Source: Alphaproteobacteria bacterium
Lineage (GTDB): Bacteria; Pseudomonadota; Alphaproteobacteria; Caulobacterales; Hyphomonadaceae
Direction: 5' to 3'
DNA: 64,000 nt
NCBI GenBank assembly: GCA_018830285.1
Contig: JAHJSB010000047.1
Span: 1 to 64,000, forward strand
In this document: one piece after another, positions 17,288 to 26,433 of the stretch
How the letters are laid out: each line of letters opens with the position of its first letter
Position numbering within the stretch: position 1 is the first letter of the stretch
The notes under the pieces: model-generated
Seen by the model: the letters and a program-made list of their open reading frames with translations, nothing else
What the model was told of the DNA's origin: nothing
Database searches by the model: none
Translations under genes and position numbers: made by a program

Positions 17288-17337
17288 GGTGTGGCCCAAA
17301 TTGATGACTTGGGGCATTGTTACCACAGGAGCTGGAA

Positions 17338-17790
17338 ATGGCTAGTGGACGCACACACAACGGCTGGTTGAAAGCCCTGTTTGGACACCGGCGCCGCGGC
17401 GCGGCCCGGTCACCACTGGTTTTGGATCAGCGTATAGACGAAAATCGCAGGTACAACGCCATATCCATGCATATCGCCAAATTCCAGATCGGGCAGGTCG
17501 TTCGCCATCGTATGTTTCCATTCAGGGGTGTAATTTTCGACGTAGACCCCCAGTTTGGCAACACGGCGGAATGGTATGAATCCATCCCTGAAGAGGTCCG
17601 TCCCCGCAAGGACCAGCCATTTTACCATCTCTTCGCCGAAAATGACCGCACCCATTATGTCGCCTATGTCTCCGAGCAGAACCTGCTGGCGGATGAATCC
17701 GAGACACCCCTGACCCACCCTGACATCCTGGAATGGTTCACCCTGACCGGGCGCGGTACCTATGAACTCAAGAAGGGCGTCGCCAACTAG
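17338..17790 (+). CDS. hspQ: HspQ-family heat shock / hemimethylated-DNA-binding protein with N-terminal extension
   Basis: The C-terminal 105 residues are a full HspQ/YccV domain: AKFQIGQVVRHRMFPFRGVI, NTAEWYESIPEEVRPRKDQP, HYVAYVSEQNLL. HspQ regulates replication initiation in E. coli and acts as an adaptor for Lon in Yersinia. The start at ATG 17338 has a strong AGGAG six bases upstream and gives a 150-residue protein with a basic 43-residue extension before the domain. The internal ATG 17467 would give the usual 107 residues but lacks a ribosome site. It runs convergent to the SLC13 permease with a 19-base gap. Confidence 0.85.
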   Translation: MASGRTHNGWLKALFGHRRRGAARSPLVLDQRIDENRRYNAISMHIAKFQIGQVVRHRMFPFRGVIFDVDPQFGNTAEWYESIPEEVRPRKDQPFYHLFAENDRTHYVAYVSEQNLLADESETPLTHPDILEWFTLTGRGTYELKKGVAN

Positions 17791-17809
17791 GCTCGCGCGG
17801 ACGCGGCTG

Positions 17810-19585
17810 TCAGGCCAGATAGAACAGGTAGATCGCGAAGCTTGTGACGAGCCCGACAATCAGGTTCATCGGCAAGCCGATTTTCAGGAAATCCGAAAAG
17901 CGGTAATTGCCCGCCGCATGCACGATCGTATTGGTCTGGTAGCCGATGGGCGAGGCAAAGCTTGCGCTGGCGCCAAACATCACGGCAACCACCAGCGCGC
18001 GCGGCTCAATGCCCAGTTCCGTTCCCAACACGATCACCAGCGGCGTCATGATGACGGCGACAGCGGCATTGGTCACCAACTCGGTCAAAACCGATGTCAG
18101 CAGGTAAATCATCAGCACCAGCCAGAAGGGCGATGCCGACACCAGCAGGGGCGTCATGCTGCTGACCAGCAGGCCCACGCCGCCAGACGCGACCAGGCCC
18201 TGTCCAACCATCAGCATGGCAAAGATCAGCGCGAGCACCCCGGCGTCCATTTCCTCGAACGCATCACTCAGTGACAGGCAGCCAGAGGCCAGTACGGCGC
18301 CCACCCCGATGAGCGCAGCCAGCACCAACGGAACGCCCAAGATGGCCGACGAAAGAATCACGGCCGCGAGAATGGCAATGGCCAGCGGCCCGCGTTTGCG
18401 CCGGAAGGGTTCTGCCTTGAAAGTCTGGTCCACGACCAGCGCTCCAGATGACGCCAGCTCGTGCAGTTCGCTCCGGTTGCCGTCAACGATCAGCCTGTCG
18501 CCTGCCTTGAGCCGGGCGTTGGCAAGGTCCGGCCCGGGCGGGTTGCCGAACCGCGTCAATCCGCGAACGGTCACGGCGTGGTGCGACAGGTAGGAAATCT
18601 CCGCAATCCGCCGGCCGATATTGGGATCATTCGCCGCGACAGTCGCCAGCGCCCGCTCTTCCGGGCCGACATCCGTCTTGCGCCGGCTGATGCCAACGCG
18701 GAACAGTCCCGACTCCACCAGTGTCACCAGCTCCGTTAAATCGGCCCGCAGGGTCACGCGGTCGCCTGCCTTCAGCAATTCGTCCGTATCACTCCCGGAA
18801 AACCGCCGACTCCCCCGGCTATGGGATACGACGCCAATCCCTTTCTTGGAAAGCTCGGGCACTTCAGTGACCATACGCCCGATCACCGAAGACTCCTCCG
18901 GGACAATCGCATCGGTCAGGTAGCGGATCGGTGCCTGTTGTGCCGTCGACCCTGCCGCGGTGCGGGGCAGTAAAGCCCATCCCAGCCCCAGCAGAACGGC
19001 GAGGCCCGTTCCGAACGTGACCAGGCCAACCGGCGTGATCTCGAAAATGCTGAACGCTTCCATGCCGGCATCCTGCGCCACACCGGCGACCAGCAGGTTG
19101 CTTGATGTCCCGATCAGCGTACAGGTTCCGGCCATGATCGACACATATGACAAGGGAATGAGCAGCTTCTTTTCGGAGACGTTCAGGCGCCCGGCCAGCT
19201 CCATGACAATAGGCAGCAGGATGACAACCACCGCCGTGTTGTTGACGAAGGCTGACCCGATAGACACCGTCGCGCCCAGTAAAAGCAGCGCGCCAAATGT
19301 CGACCTGTCTGCCACCTGCAAGACCGAACTGGCCAGCGCGTCCAGCACGCCCGTCCGTTTCAGCGCCGCTGCAAGAATGAACATGGCGCCAATCGTGATC
19401 GGCGCGCTGTTGGAAAAAGCCGACAGTGCAGAGGGTTCATCCAGAAAACCGAGCAGGATGAACGCAGCCGCCCCAATCATGGCAATCGCCGCTGGCGGAA
19501 GCCGCTCCATGAAAAAGCCGACAAACATGGCCGCGAGGATGCAAAGCGAGATGACCGCAGCATGGTCGGATAAATAGGCTTGCAT
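17810..19585 (-). CDS. SLC13/DASS-type permease with two RCK_C (TrkA-C) domains
   Basis: 591 residues. Transmembrane helices occupy about residues 5-205 and 390-590. The first block has SAFVNNTAVVVILLPIV and TLIGTSSNLLVAGVA, the duplicated SNT-type motif of sodium/dicarboxylate/sulfate symporters; the second has LVTNAAVAVIMTPLVI and SFASPIGYQTNTIVHAAG. Between them lie two cytosolic RCK_C domains (about 215-385; ELLKAGDRVTLRAD, then ARLKAGDRLIVDGN). Such permeases move divalent anions such as sulfate; the substrate is not determinable. ATG 19585 is preferred to TTG 19588. Confidence 0.88.
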   Translation of the reverse strand: MQAYLSDHAAVISLCILAAMFVGFFMERLPPAAIAMIGAAAFILLGFLDEPSALSAFSNSAPITIGAMFILAAALKRTGVLDALASSVLQVADRSTFGALLLLGATVSIGSAFVNNTAVVVILLPIVMELAGRLNVSEKKLLIPLSYVSIMAGTCTLIGTSSNLLVAGVAQDAGMEAFSIFEITPVGLVTFGTGLAVLLGLGWALLPRTAAGSTAQQAPIRYLTDAIVPEESSVIGRMVTEVPELSKKGIGVVSHSRGSRRFSGSDTDELLKAGDRVTLRADLTELVTLVESGLFRVGISRRKTDVGPEERALATVAANDPNIGRRIAEISYLSHHAVTVRGLTRFGNPPGPDLANARLKAGDRLIVDGNRSELHELASSGALVVDQTFKAEPFRRKRGPLAIAILAAVILSSAILGVPLVLAALIGVGAVLASGCLSLSDAFEEMDAGVLALIFAMLMVGQGLVASGGVGLLVSSMTPLLVSASPFWLVLMIYLLTSVLTELVTNAAVAVIMTPLVIVLGTELGIEPRALVVAVMFGASASFASPIGYQTNTIVHAAGNYRFSDFLKIGLPMNLIVGLVTSFAIYLFYLA

Positions 19586-19664
19586 CAATTCTGACCCCGA
19601 ACTCGAATGCGCTGGACTTTACACATAGGGCAGGTGCGGGTTGCGTTCCCCGCCTCATTTCTTT

Positions 19665-19847
19665 TCAGTTGGCCGGTCCGGTGGTGCCGCCGCCGTCAAG
19701 AATTGCAATCACCGCGTCCCAATGCGCCAGTGCCTCAACGTCACCCTGCGCAGCCACTTCCGCTGCTCGCAACGTGGCGATCACGCAGGCATCATCACCA
19801 TACTGGCGAAGCAATTGCCCAGCCACACTGGCGGCCGCTGCACTCAT
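19665..19847 (-). CDS. Small protein coupled to hldE
   Basis: 60 residues. ATG 19847 overlaps the hldE stop as ATGA, so it should be translated together with it. The core GQLLRQYGDDACVIATLRAAEVAAQGDVEALAHWDAV matches in style a small helical family common in alphaproteobacteria (ARYGxDAxxxAxxRAxxxxxxGDxxGxAVWxRV), which has no assigned function. No signal or membrane segment. Confidence 0.65.
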   Translation of the reverse strand: MSAAAASVAGQLLRQYGDDACVIATLRAAEVAAQGDVEALAHWDAVIAILDGGGTTGPAN

Positions 19848-21310
19848 TTGGCCCGCACATTCGCACGTTCGATTGCCGCCGTTGTCGACTGGCCGTCGAC
19901 CAGCGGTACGATATGCACCGTCCCGCCGCGCGCCAGAACGACATCGGCGCCGACAATCGTCTCGATCGAATAGTCGCCGCCCTTCACCAGCAGGTCCGGC
20001 TGCAACGCCTTGATCAGAGCCTCAGGCGTGTCCTCATCGAACACGACCACCGCATCCACGGCTGACAGGCCCGACAGGACCCGCGCGCGCGAGTCTTCAT
20101 CATTGACGGGGCGATTGGGGCCCTTGAGCCGTTTCACCGACGCATCTGAGTTCAGTCCCACGATCAGCCGCCCGCAGCGCGCCTTGGCCTCTTCCAGCAC
20201 GCGCAGGTGGCCCGGATGGAGTATGTCGAAACAGCCATTCGTGAAACCGACGGTCAGGTTGGTATCGCGCCACACCTCGACCTGGTCGACCAGCGTCTCC
20301 AGCGGCACATGCGATACGCCGCCATTGCGCAGGCCCATTTGCAGCGCGGTGTTCAACTCGTTCGCCGACACCGTCGCCGTGCCGGACTTGCCGACGGCAA
20401 TCCCGGATGCGGCGATGGCCAGTTCAACCGCCTCGGCCAGGCTTCCGCCTGCGGCCAGCCCCAGCGCCAACGCCGCGATGCTCGTATCGCCCGCGCCGGA
20501 CACATCATAGACTTCCCGCGCCTCGCCCGAGCGGTGCATCACGGCCCCGTCCCGGTGCACGAAGGACATGCCCTTGGCGGCCCGTGTAACGACAATCGCC
20601 CGGGCCGGCAGAATCTCCATCGCCTTGGCGAGCGCGTCGGCCGCATCACGGTCGGTTTCCACCATCAGGCCGATCGCCTGGCCCAACTCCATCGCGTTCG
20701 GCTTCAACAGGTCGACGTCGCCATACCGGGCAAAGTCGAGTCCCTTCGGATCGGCGATCACCGGGATGCCATGCGCCCGTCCTGCAGCAATCGCCGCGGC
20801 AATGACGTTCTCGGTAATGGCGCCCTTGGCATAATCCGACAGGATGATCAGACAGGCATCCTTTGCGGCATCTTCCAACGACATGACGATATCGGCTTCA
20901 GTCGTCAGGTCGATGGCGCGCAGGTCCTCTGCATCGACGCGTAACAGCTGCTGGCCGCCAGCCACGAACCGCGTCTTCAGCGTCGTCGGCCGGTCGCGCA
21001 TCACGATGAGGTCGGCCTCCACGCCGTCAATATGCCCCAGCAATTCGGCGAGCTGGCGCCCCTCCGGATCGTCGCCAACAACCCCGATCAGCGCGGTACG
21101 CAAGCCCAGCGTCGACAGGTTCCGGCCGACATTCCCCGCCCCGCCGGGCATCGCGGCCTCGCGGGTGCGCCGCATGATCGGCACCGGGGCTTCCGGCGAT
21201 ATCCGTGTCACCTGGCCGTAGACGAACCGGTCGAGCATGACATCGCCGATACAGACAATACGCTTGCCGGCCGCCGCACGGATCAGGCCCAGGAGCGCAG
21301 ACGTATCCAT
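19844..21310 (-). CDS. hldE: Bifunctional heptose 7-phosphate kinase / heptose 1-phosphate adenylyltransferase
   Basis: 488 residues. The N-terminal ribokinase-type domain (about 1-320) phosphorylates D-glycero-beta-D-manno-heptose 7-phosphate; visible are IVCIGDVMLDRF, MPGGAGNVGRNL and the anion hole and base DVSGAGDTSIAALAL. The C-terminal nucleotidyltransferase (about 345-488) makes ADP-heptose and shows GFTNGCFDILHPGHL and GLNSDASVKRLKGPNRP. ADP-heptose is the donor for the LPS inner core, so this strain probably has a heptose-containing core. A small coupled gene follows. No heptosyltransferase is nearby. Confidence 0.95.
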   Translation of the reverse strand: MDTSALLGLIRAAAGKRIVCIGDVMLDRFVYGQVTRISPEAPVPIMRRTREAAMPGGAGNVGRNLSTLGLRTALIGVVGDDPEGRQLAELLGHIDGVEADLIVMRDRPTTLKTRFVAGGQQLLRVDAEDLRAIDLTTEADIVMSLEDAAKDACLIILSDYAKGAITENVIAAAIAAGRAHGIPVIADPKGLDFARYGDVDLLKPNAMELGQAIGLMVETDRDAADALAKAMEILPARAIVVTRAAKGMSFVHRDGAVMHRSGEAREVYDVSGAGDTSIAALALGLAAGGSLAEAVELAIAASGIAVGKSGTATVSANELNTALQMGLRNGGVSHVPLETLVDQVEVWRDTNLTVGFTNGCFDILHPGHLRVLEEAKARCGRLIVGLNSDASVKRLKGPNRPVNDEDSRARVLSGLSAVDAVVVFDEDTPEALIKALQPDLLVKGGDYSIETIVGADVVLARGGTVHIVPLVDGQSTTAAIERANVRAK

Positions 21311-21532
21311 CAGCTGTTACCGCCGACGTGCAGGGCGCGACCGCCAACCCGGTCGACTGATACGGGTTCGAATCGAAAATTCACGGCCATGTCGGCGACT
21401 CCCTTTGATCGACCGATATAGCCCCGCAAAGCCCGGCATGAAACCCATGGCAGCACCAACTGATCCAGATACATCCCGCGACCGTAAGACAGGCTGAGAA
21501 ACACTTGATCCGATCCGGAGTCGCCCCTGTCC

Positions 21533-22984
21533 TTGCCTGCCCCCGCCCTCGTCTGGTTTCGCGAAGACCTCCGGCTCGCTGACAATCCGGCCCTGCACGC
21601 GGCGGTCGCCACCGGCAAGCCAATGGTGCTCCTCTTCATCCACGATGAAGCTTCACCGGATCTGCGCCCCCTGGGCGGCGCAAGCAGGTGGTGGCTCGAC
21701 AAGTCCCTCACCGCATTTGCGGCCCAAATCGCGGCTGCCGGCGGCCAGCTGACCCTGAGAGCCGGCGCTTGCGCCGAGATACTCCAAACCGTGATCACCG
21801 AAACCGGCGCCGACAGCGTGTTCTGGAACCGCCGCTACCAAAAAGCCGAACGCGATCTTGATGGCGCACTCATGGAGACGCTCAAGGCAGGCGGCGTCCG
21901 CGTCTCCAGCTTCAATGGCCGCCTTCTCAACGAGCCGTGGCAGATCGAAACCGGCGCAGGCGGCCACTACAAGGTGTTCACGCCTTACTGGAGAGCTGTG
22001 AAGGCCCAGTATCACGCCCCCGATGCGCTCCCCGCGCCCGCATCGCTCGCCGGGCCGCACATTGCGTCCGACACCTTGTCCGACTGGGCCCTGCACCCGA
22101 CGCGCCCCGACTGGGCCGACGGTCTCGACGCGACATGGACCCCGGGCGAAGCCGGTGCGCTGGACCGCCTGTCGGCTTTTCTCGACGGCCCGGTCAACGC
22201 CTATGCCGAGGCCCGCAACCGGCCCGATATCGATACCGGCACGTCCCGCCTCTCACCCCACCTCCGCTTCGGCGAGATCGGCCCGGCACAGGTCTGGCGC
22301 GCAGTCCGGCATGGCGTGGAATCCGGTCGCATCGGCGAAGCGGGTGCCATGACATTCCTGTCGGAAATCGGCTGGCGCGAATTCTCCTATTCCCTCCTCT
22401 TCCACAATCCCGATCTCGCCAGCGAAAACTACAATCCAGACTTTCGTCACATGCCATGGCGCAGCGACCGGGCCGCCTATCGCGCCTGGTGCCGCGGCGA
22501 GACAGGTTATCCGATCGTCGATGCCGGGATGCGCCAGCTCTGGCAGACCGGCTTCATGCACAATCGTGTGCGCATGATCGTGGCCTCCTTCCTCACCAAG
22601 CACCTGCTCCTGCCGTGGCAGATGGGCGAGGACTGGTTCTGGGACACGCTGGTCGATGCCGACCCGGCGGCCAATCCTGCCAGCTGGCAATGGACCGCCG
22701 GCAGCGGCGCCGACGCCGCCCCCTATTTCCGCGTCTTCAATCCGATTATTCAGGGCCGCAAGTTCGATGCAACGGGCGCCTATGTCAGGCGTTGGTGTCC
22801 GGAACTCGCCGGCCTTCCGGACAAATACCTCCATGCCCCTTGGGAAGCCGACGCCATGACACGGCGTGCCGCGAACGTCTCCCTCGGCACGACCTATCCC
22901 GAGCCCCTCGTCGACCATCCGACAGCGCGACAGCGCGCCCTCGACGCCTACGCAACACTCAAGGACAGACGGAACGCCGCATGA
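21533..22984 (+). CDS. phrB: Deoxyribodipyrimidine photolyase
   Basis: 483 residues, class I CPD photolyase/cryptochrome family. The N-terminal antenna-binding domain begins PALVWFREDLRLADNPAL. The C-terminal FAD domain shows SRLSPHLRFGEIG, YPIVDAGMRQLWQTGFMHNR and WQWTAGSGADAAPYFRVFNP, all canonical FAD and substrate contacts. It repairs UV-induced pyrimidine dimers with blue light. The start appears to be TTG 21533. It opens a four-gene operon with 4-base overlaps throughout; in Rhodobacter a photolyase and a cyclopropane synthase are co-regulated by the singlet-oxygen sigma factor RpoE, which suggests photo-oxidative stress control here. No ECF sigma or ChrR gene is in this window. Confidence 0.93.
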   Translation: MPAPALVWFREDLRLADNPALHAAVATGKPMVLLFIHDEASPDLRPLGGASRWWLDKSLTAFAAQIAAAGGQLTLRAGACAEILQTVITETGADSVFWNRRYQKAERDLDGALMETLKAGGVRVSSFNGRLLNEPWQIETGAGGHYKVFTPYWRAVKAQYHAPDALPAPASLAGPHIASDTLSDWALHPTRPDWADGLDATWTPGEAGALDRLSAFLDGPVNAYAEARNRPDIDTGTSRLSPHLRFGEIGPAQVWRAVRHGVESGRIGEAGAMTFLSEIGWREFSYSLLFHNPDLASENYNPDFRHMPWRSDRAAYRAWCRGETGYPIVDAGMRQLWQTGFMHNRVRMIVASFLTKHLLLPWQMGEDWFWDTLVDADPAANPASWQWTAGSGADAAPYFRVFNPIIQGRKFDATGAYVRRWCPELAGLPDKYLHAPWEADAMTRRAANVSLGTTYPEPLVDHPTARQRALDAYATLKDRRNAA

Positions 22985-24297
22985 AACGTATCGCAATTAT
23001 CGGGTCCGGCATTTCCGGCATCGGAGCCGCCTACGCGCTGAAGGACACAGCCGACGTGACCCTGTTCGAGGCGCAGGATCGCCTCGGCGGCCACGCCTGC
23101 ACGCACGTATTCGATTATGACGGCCACGAAACCGCCGTCGATCTCGGCTTCATCGTCTACAATGGCCTCAACTATCCCAACCTGATCGGCCTGTTCGATG
23201 CGCTCGGCGTCGTAACTCAGGAATCCGACATGAGCTTTGCCGTGTCCGACCGCAACGGCTGGGAATGGGCCTCGACCGCCCGGGGCATCTTCGCCCAGAA
23301 ACGCAACCTGTTCAGCCTGGATTTTCACCGATTCTGGCGCACCATCCTGAAATTCAACGACCTTGCGCGCGCCGAACTCGAAGCAGGCCGGATCGAGGAC
23401 ACGACGCTGGGCGACTGGCTCGATTTTCACGGCTTCGACCAGGCCTTTCGCTGCAACTATATCCTGCCCATGGGCGCAGCCATCTGGTCCACGCCGGAAG
23501 TCGGCATGCTCGACTATCCGGCGCGCAGCTTCTTCCAGTTCTTCGAGAACCACCGCCTGATGCACCGCGAGCGCCCGCAATGGCGCACGGTCACAGGTGG
23601 CAGCCAGTCCTACGTGAGCGCCGCCGCCGCCGTACTCGGTGATCGTGTCCGCACCGGAACGCCGGCCATCCGCGTCTTCCCTTTTGGGGACAAGATCTCC
23701 GTGGTCACGGCAGACAACCGCTCCCACATTTTCGACGACGTCATTCTCGCGACACACTCGGACCAGGCCCTTCGCCTTGTCGAGAGCGGGTTCGAGGACC
23801 AGTCCTTCCTGTTGCGCTCGGTCCACTATCGTCCGAACACGATCTACCTGCACCGCGATCCAGCCCTGATGCCGTCCCGACGCAACGCCTGGGCCAGCTG
23901 GAACGTCATCAAGCAGGACAATGGCGACATCTGCCTGTCCTACTGGATGAACCGCCTGCAGGGGTTGGATGACAGCCGCCCGCTCTTCATCACGCTGAAC
24001 CCGGAAACGCCCCCGCGTCCGGATCTCACCTTCCACCAGTATGCCTTCGACCATCCGCAGTTCGACACCGCCGCCGAAGCCGCCGTGCGCGGGCTGAAGC
24101 GTATCCAGGGACAGGACGGGCTCTGGATCGCCGGCGCATGGATGGGCCGGGGCTTCCATGAGGATGGCCTCAAATCCGGCCTCTCGGCGGGCCTGTCGCT
24201 GGGTGGCAAGGTGCCGTGGGACGCAAAAGACGTGGACATCCACAGCCCGGCGCGCAAAACTCCGCTCATGGAAATTGCAGCAGAGGTGTCGGTTTGA
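22981..24297 (+). CDS. FAD-dependent oxidoreductase of the COG2907 amine-oxidase-like family
   Basis: 438 residues. It starts MKRIAIIGSGISGIGAAYAL, an FAD Rossmann motif, followed by LFEAQDRLGGHACTH and VDLGFIVYN, typical of the COG2907 branch; WIAGAWMGRGFHEDGLKSG closes the FAD site near residue 390. The ATG overlaps the photolyase stop by four bases. COG2907 proteins almost always occur with DUF1365 and a cyclopropane-synthase-like methyltransferase, exactly as here, and are thought to act on membrane fatty acids, for example as a desaturase. The exact reaction is inferred. A much longer open frame upstream is only the out-of-frame shadow of the photolyase gene. Confidence 0.9.
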   Translation: MKRIAIIGSGISGIGAAYALKDTADVTLFEAQDRLGGHACTHVFDYDGHETAVDLGFIVYNGLNYPNLIGLFDALGVVTQESDMSFAVSDRNGWEWASTARGIFAQKRNLFSLDFHRFWRTILKFNDLARAELEAGRIEDTTLGDWLDFHGFDQAFRCNYILPMGAAIWSTPEVGMLDYPARSFFQFFENHRLMHRERPQWRTVTGGSQSYVSAAAAVLGDRVRTGTPAIRVFPFGDKISVVTADNRSHIFDDVILATHSDQALRLVESGFEDQSFLLRSVHYRPNTIYLHRDPALMPSRRNAWASWNVIKQDNGDICLSYWMNRLQGLDDSRPLFITLNPETPPRPDLTFHQYAFDHPQFDTAAEAAVRGLKRIQGQDGLWIAGAWMGRGFHEDGLKSGLSAGLSLGGKVPWDAKDVDIHSPARKTPLMEIAAEVSV

Positions 24298-25100
24298 CGG
24301 CTCCGGCGCTCAGTTTATGGAAAGGCCAGACGGTACATGCGCGTTACGTGCCGTTCGAGCGGCGCTTTGCCTATAGCGTCACCCTGATTGATATCGACAT
24401 TGACCGCCTCGGCGCAGCGGCGCGCCAGAGCCCCCTCTTCTCGGTCGACAAGCCCGGCCTTTTCGCGTTCCACCGCAAGGACCATGGTGCCCGCATCGAC
24501 GCGCCCTTGCGTCCGTGGGCAGAGCAGGTGCTCGCAAAAGCGGGCGTCCTACTCGATGGCGGCGCCATACGCCTTGTCACCTTCCCGCGCCAGCTCTTCT
24601 ACAAGTTCGCCCCCATCTCGCTCTGGTACGGTTACGGCCCGTCCGGCGACCTGCGGGGCATCATCTACGAAGTGAACAACACGTTTGGCGAAACCCACGC
24701 CTATGCCGCCGCTGTCTCGAACGACCGGTCACGGCACGTGGCGGACAAGGCATTCCACGTCTCGCCATTTTTCGACGTCACAGGCACCTATCGCTTCACC
24801 CTCCGCGCACCCACTGACCGACTCGGAATCGTGGTCGAGAGCCTTGAGGACGGCGCCCGCCTCCACATGGCCAGCATCACCGCCCGCCGCCATGCCGCCA
24901 CCACCGGCGCACTCCTCTCCCTCGCCCTTGCCACCCCTTTGGCCACCCTTGGCGTCACCCTTGCCATCCACTGGCAGGCCCTGAAAATCTGGCTCCGCGG
25001 CGCACGATACAGATCAAGGCCGGGCCTGCCCGAAGCGCCTATAAGCATCGCAAAGCCACTGGAGACCAGCCCGCCGATACGCAAGAAAGACGCCGCATGA
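24294..25100 (+). CDS. DUF1365 family protein
   Basis: 268 residues. It carries the DUF1365 signature: GQTVHARYVPFERRFAYSV, the strongly conserved VTFPRQLFYKFAPISLWYGY and EVNNTFGETHAY, then ADKAFHVSPFFDVTGTYRF. A hydrophobic stretch near residues 210-235 (LLSLALATPLATLGVTLAI) could anchor it to the membrane. The start is TTG 24294, overlapping the upstream stop as TTGA; no ATG or GTG fits the domain start. The family has no proven activity, but it is nearly always linked to COG2907 oxidoreductases and CFA-like methyltransferases, so a role in fatty-acyl modification is inferred. Confidence 0.87.
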   Translation: MTAPALSLWKGQTVHARYVPFERRFAYSVTLIDIDIDRLGAAARQSPLFSVDKPGLFAFHRKDHGARIDAPLRPWAEQVLAKAGVLLDGGAIRLVTFPRQLFYKFAPISLWYGYGPSGDLRGIIYEVNNTFGETHAYAAAVSNDRSRHVADKAFHVSPFFDVTGTYRFTLRAPTDRLGIVVESLEDGARLHMASITARRHAATTGALLSLALATPLATLGVTLAIHWQALKIWLRGARYRSRPGLPEAPISIAKPLETSPPIRKKDAA

Positions 25101-26320
25101 CCCAGCCGATCCTCGCCACCGCCCAGTCCATCGGCAAGCTGAAGCATGTCCCCGCCACATTCCGGCTCGGCGCACTTGCTCTGCTGCGCACCCAAAGTGG
25201 CCAGCTCCTGTTCAGGCTGCCGGACGGACGCGAACTGGTGTTCCGCAACGCCGAGTCCGGCCCTCAAGCCGAAATCGTCATTCACGATTACAGTTTCATC
25301 AAGCGGGCCTTGTCCGGCGGCGATGTCGGATTTGCCGAAGCCTATATGGACAGCCAGTGGTCGACTCCGGACCTGACGGCCGTATTGCGGTTCTTCTCAG
25401 CGAATTTCGAAGCCGCCGGCCAGCTCGCACGGGGCGGCATGATCATGCGCTGGGCCAACATGGTCCGCCACCTGTTCAACCGGAACTCCAAGGCCGGTGC
25501 CCGCCGCAACATCATGGCCCACTATGATCTCGGCAATGAATTCTATGGCCTTTGGCTCGATCCCAGCATGACCTATTCGTCGGCCATGTTTGAAAGCCCG
25601 AACCAGTCGCTGCAGCAGGCCCAGCAGGTCAAGTACAAGGGAATCTGCGACCGGATCAGCGCTGGCCCCTCAAGCAACATTCTCGAGATCGGCTGCGGCT
25701 GGGGCGGCTTTGCCGAATATGCAGCCAAACACCGTGGCAGCAAGGTTACCTGCCTGACCATCTCGCCCTCCCAGCGCGACTATGCGCTCGCCCGGATACA
25801 GCGCGAGGGCCTCTCCGAGCGTGTCGAAATCCGCCTCGAGGACTATCGCGACCATGTCGGCCTCTATGACGGCGTCGCCTCGATCGAAATGTTCGAGGCC
25901 GTCGGCGAATCTTACTGGCCGAGCTATTTCGCCAAGATTTTCGACAGCCTGAAACAGGGCGGCAAGGCGGCACTCCAGATCATCACGATCGATGACCACC
26001 TGTTCGAGAGCTACCGCAAACGCGTCGACTTCATCCAGCGTTACATTTTCCCCGGTGGCATGCTGCCGGGCGAGACAGCCCTCAAGGAACAGTTCGCCAA
26101 AGCGGGCCTGCGCCACGACGGCGTCCATTATTTCGGCCAGGACTATGCCCGCACCTGCCATGAATGGTCCCGCACCTTCAACGAAAAATGGGAAGAGATC
26201 GCCGAATTCGGTTTCGACGAGCCATTCAAGCGTATGTGGAACTTCTACCTCTCCTATTGCGAAGCCGGCTTCGCGGACGGTCGCATCAATGTCGGCCAGT
26301 TCGAGGTGTCGAAAGCCTGA
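25097..26320 (+). CDS. cfa: Cyclopropane-fatty-acyl-phospholipid synthase family methyltransferase
   Basis: 407 residues. The N-terminal region resembles CFA synthases, with HYDLGNEFYGLWLDPSMTYS before the methyltransferase core. The SAM motif is ILEIGCGWGGFAEYAA, followed by GLYDGVASIEMFEAVGE, the bicarbonate/active-site segment, and QRYIFPGGMLP. CFA synthases transfer the SAM methyl carbon to the double bond of unsaturated acyl chains in phospholipids. Because it follows a COG2907 oxidoreductase and DUF1365, the product may be a methylated or further modified acyl chain, not a plain cyclopropane. ATG 25097 overlaps the upstream gene as ATGA. A GC-rich hairpin follows about 35 bases after the stop. 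Confidence 0.92.
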   Translation: MTQPILATAQSIGKLKHVPATFRLGALALLRTQSGQLLFRLPDGRELVFRNAESGPQAEIVIHDYSFIKRALSGGDVGFAEAYMDSQWSTPDLTAVLRFFSANFEAAGQLARGGMIMRWANMVRHLFNRNSKAGARRNIMAHYDLGNEFYGLWLDPSMTYSSAMFESPNQSLQQAQQVKYKGICDRISAGPSSNILEIGCGWGGFAEYAAKHRGSKVTCLTISPSQRDYALARIQREGLSERVEIRLEDYRDHVGLYDGVASIEMFEAVGESYWPSYFAKIFDSLKQGGKAALQIITIDDHLFESYRKRVDFIQRYIFPGGMLPGETALKEQFAKAGLRHDGVHYFGQDYARTCHEWSRTFNEKWEEIAEFGFDEPFKRMWNFYLSYCEAGFADGRINVGQFEVSKA

Positions 26321-26354
26321 CCTTTCGGACAGGCATGTCTCTTTCCCCCGATAT

Positions 26355-26372
26355 CCCCGGCGAAAGCCGGGG
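26355..26372. repeat. GC hairpin (REP-like or terminator) after the photolyase operon
   Basis: CCCCGGC-GAAA-GCCGGGG is a perfect 7-base-pair stem with a GNRA tetraloop, 35 bases after the cfa stop. No U-run follows on either strand, so it is more like the dispersed GC-rich palindromes common in alphaproteobacteria than a standard terminator. Confidence 0.5.
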
Positions 26373-26433
26373 TCTCATGCGGCTTGGCGTGTAATATCTC
26401 TGACCGCACACACAGCCGCCCTATCATGGGCCC

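Noticed and set aside
21937-22980. Long open frame preceding the FAD oxidoreductase in its reading frame
   Set aside because: It is the out-of-frame shadow of the photolyase gene: the sequence is Arg/Pro-rich without homology, and the oxidoreductase starts cleanly at ATG 22981 with an FAD motif.
22948-24243. 431-codon open frame antisense to the FAD oxidoreductase
   Set aside because: No domain recognised, and the plus strand has the complete family signature and operon overlaps.
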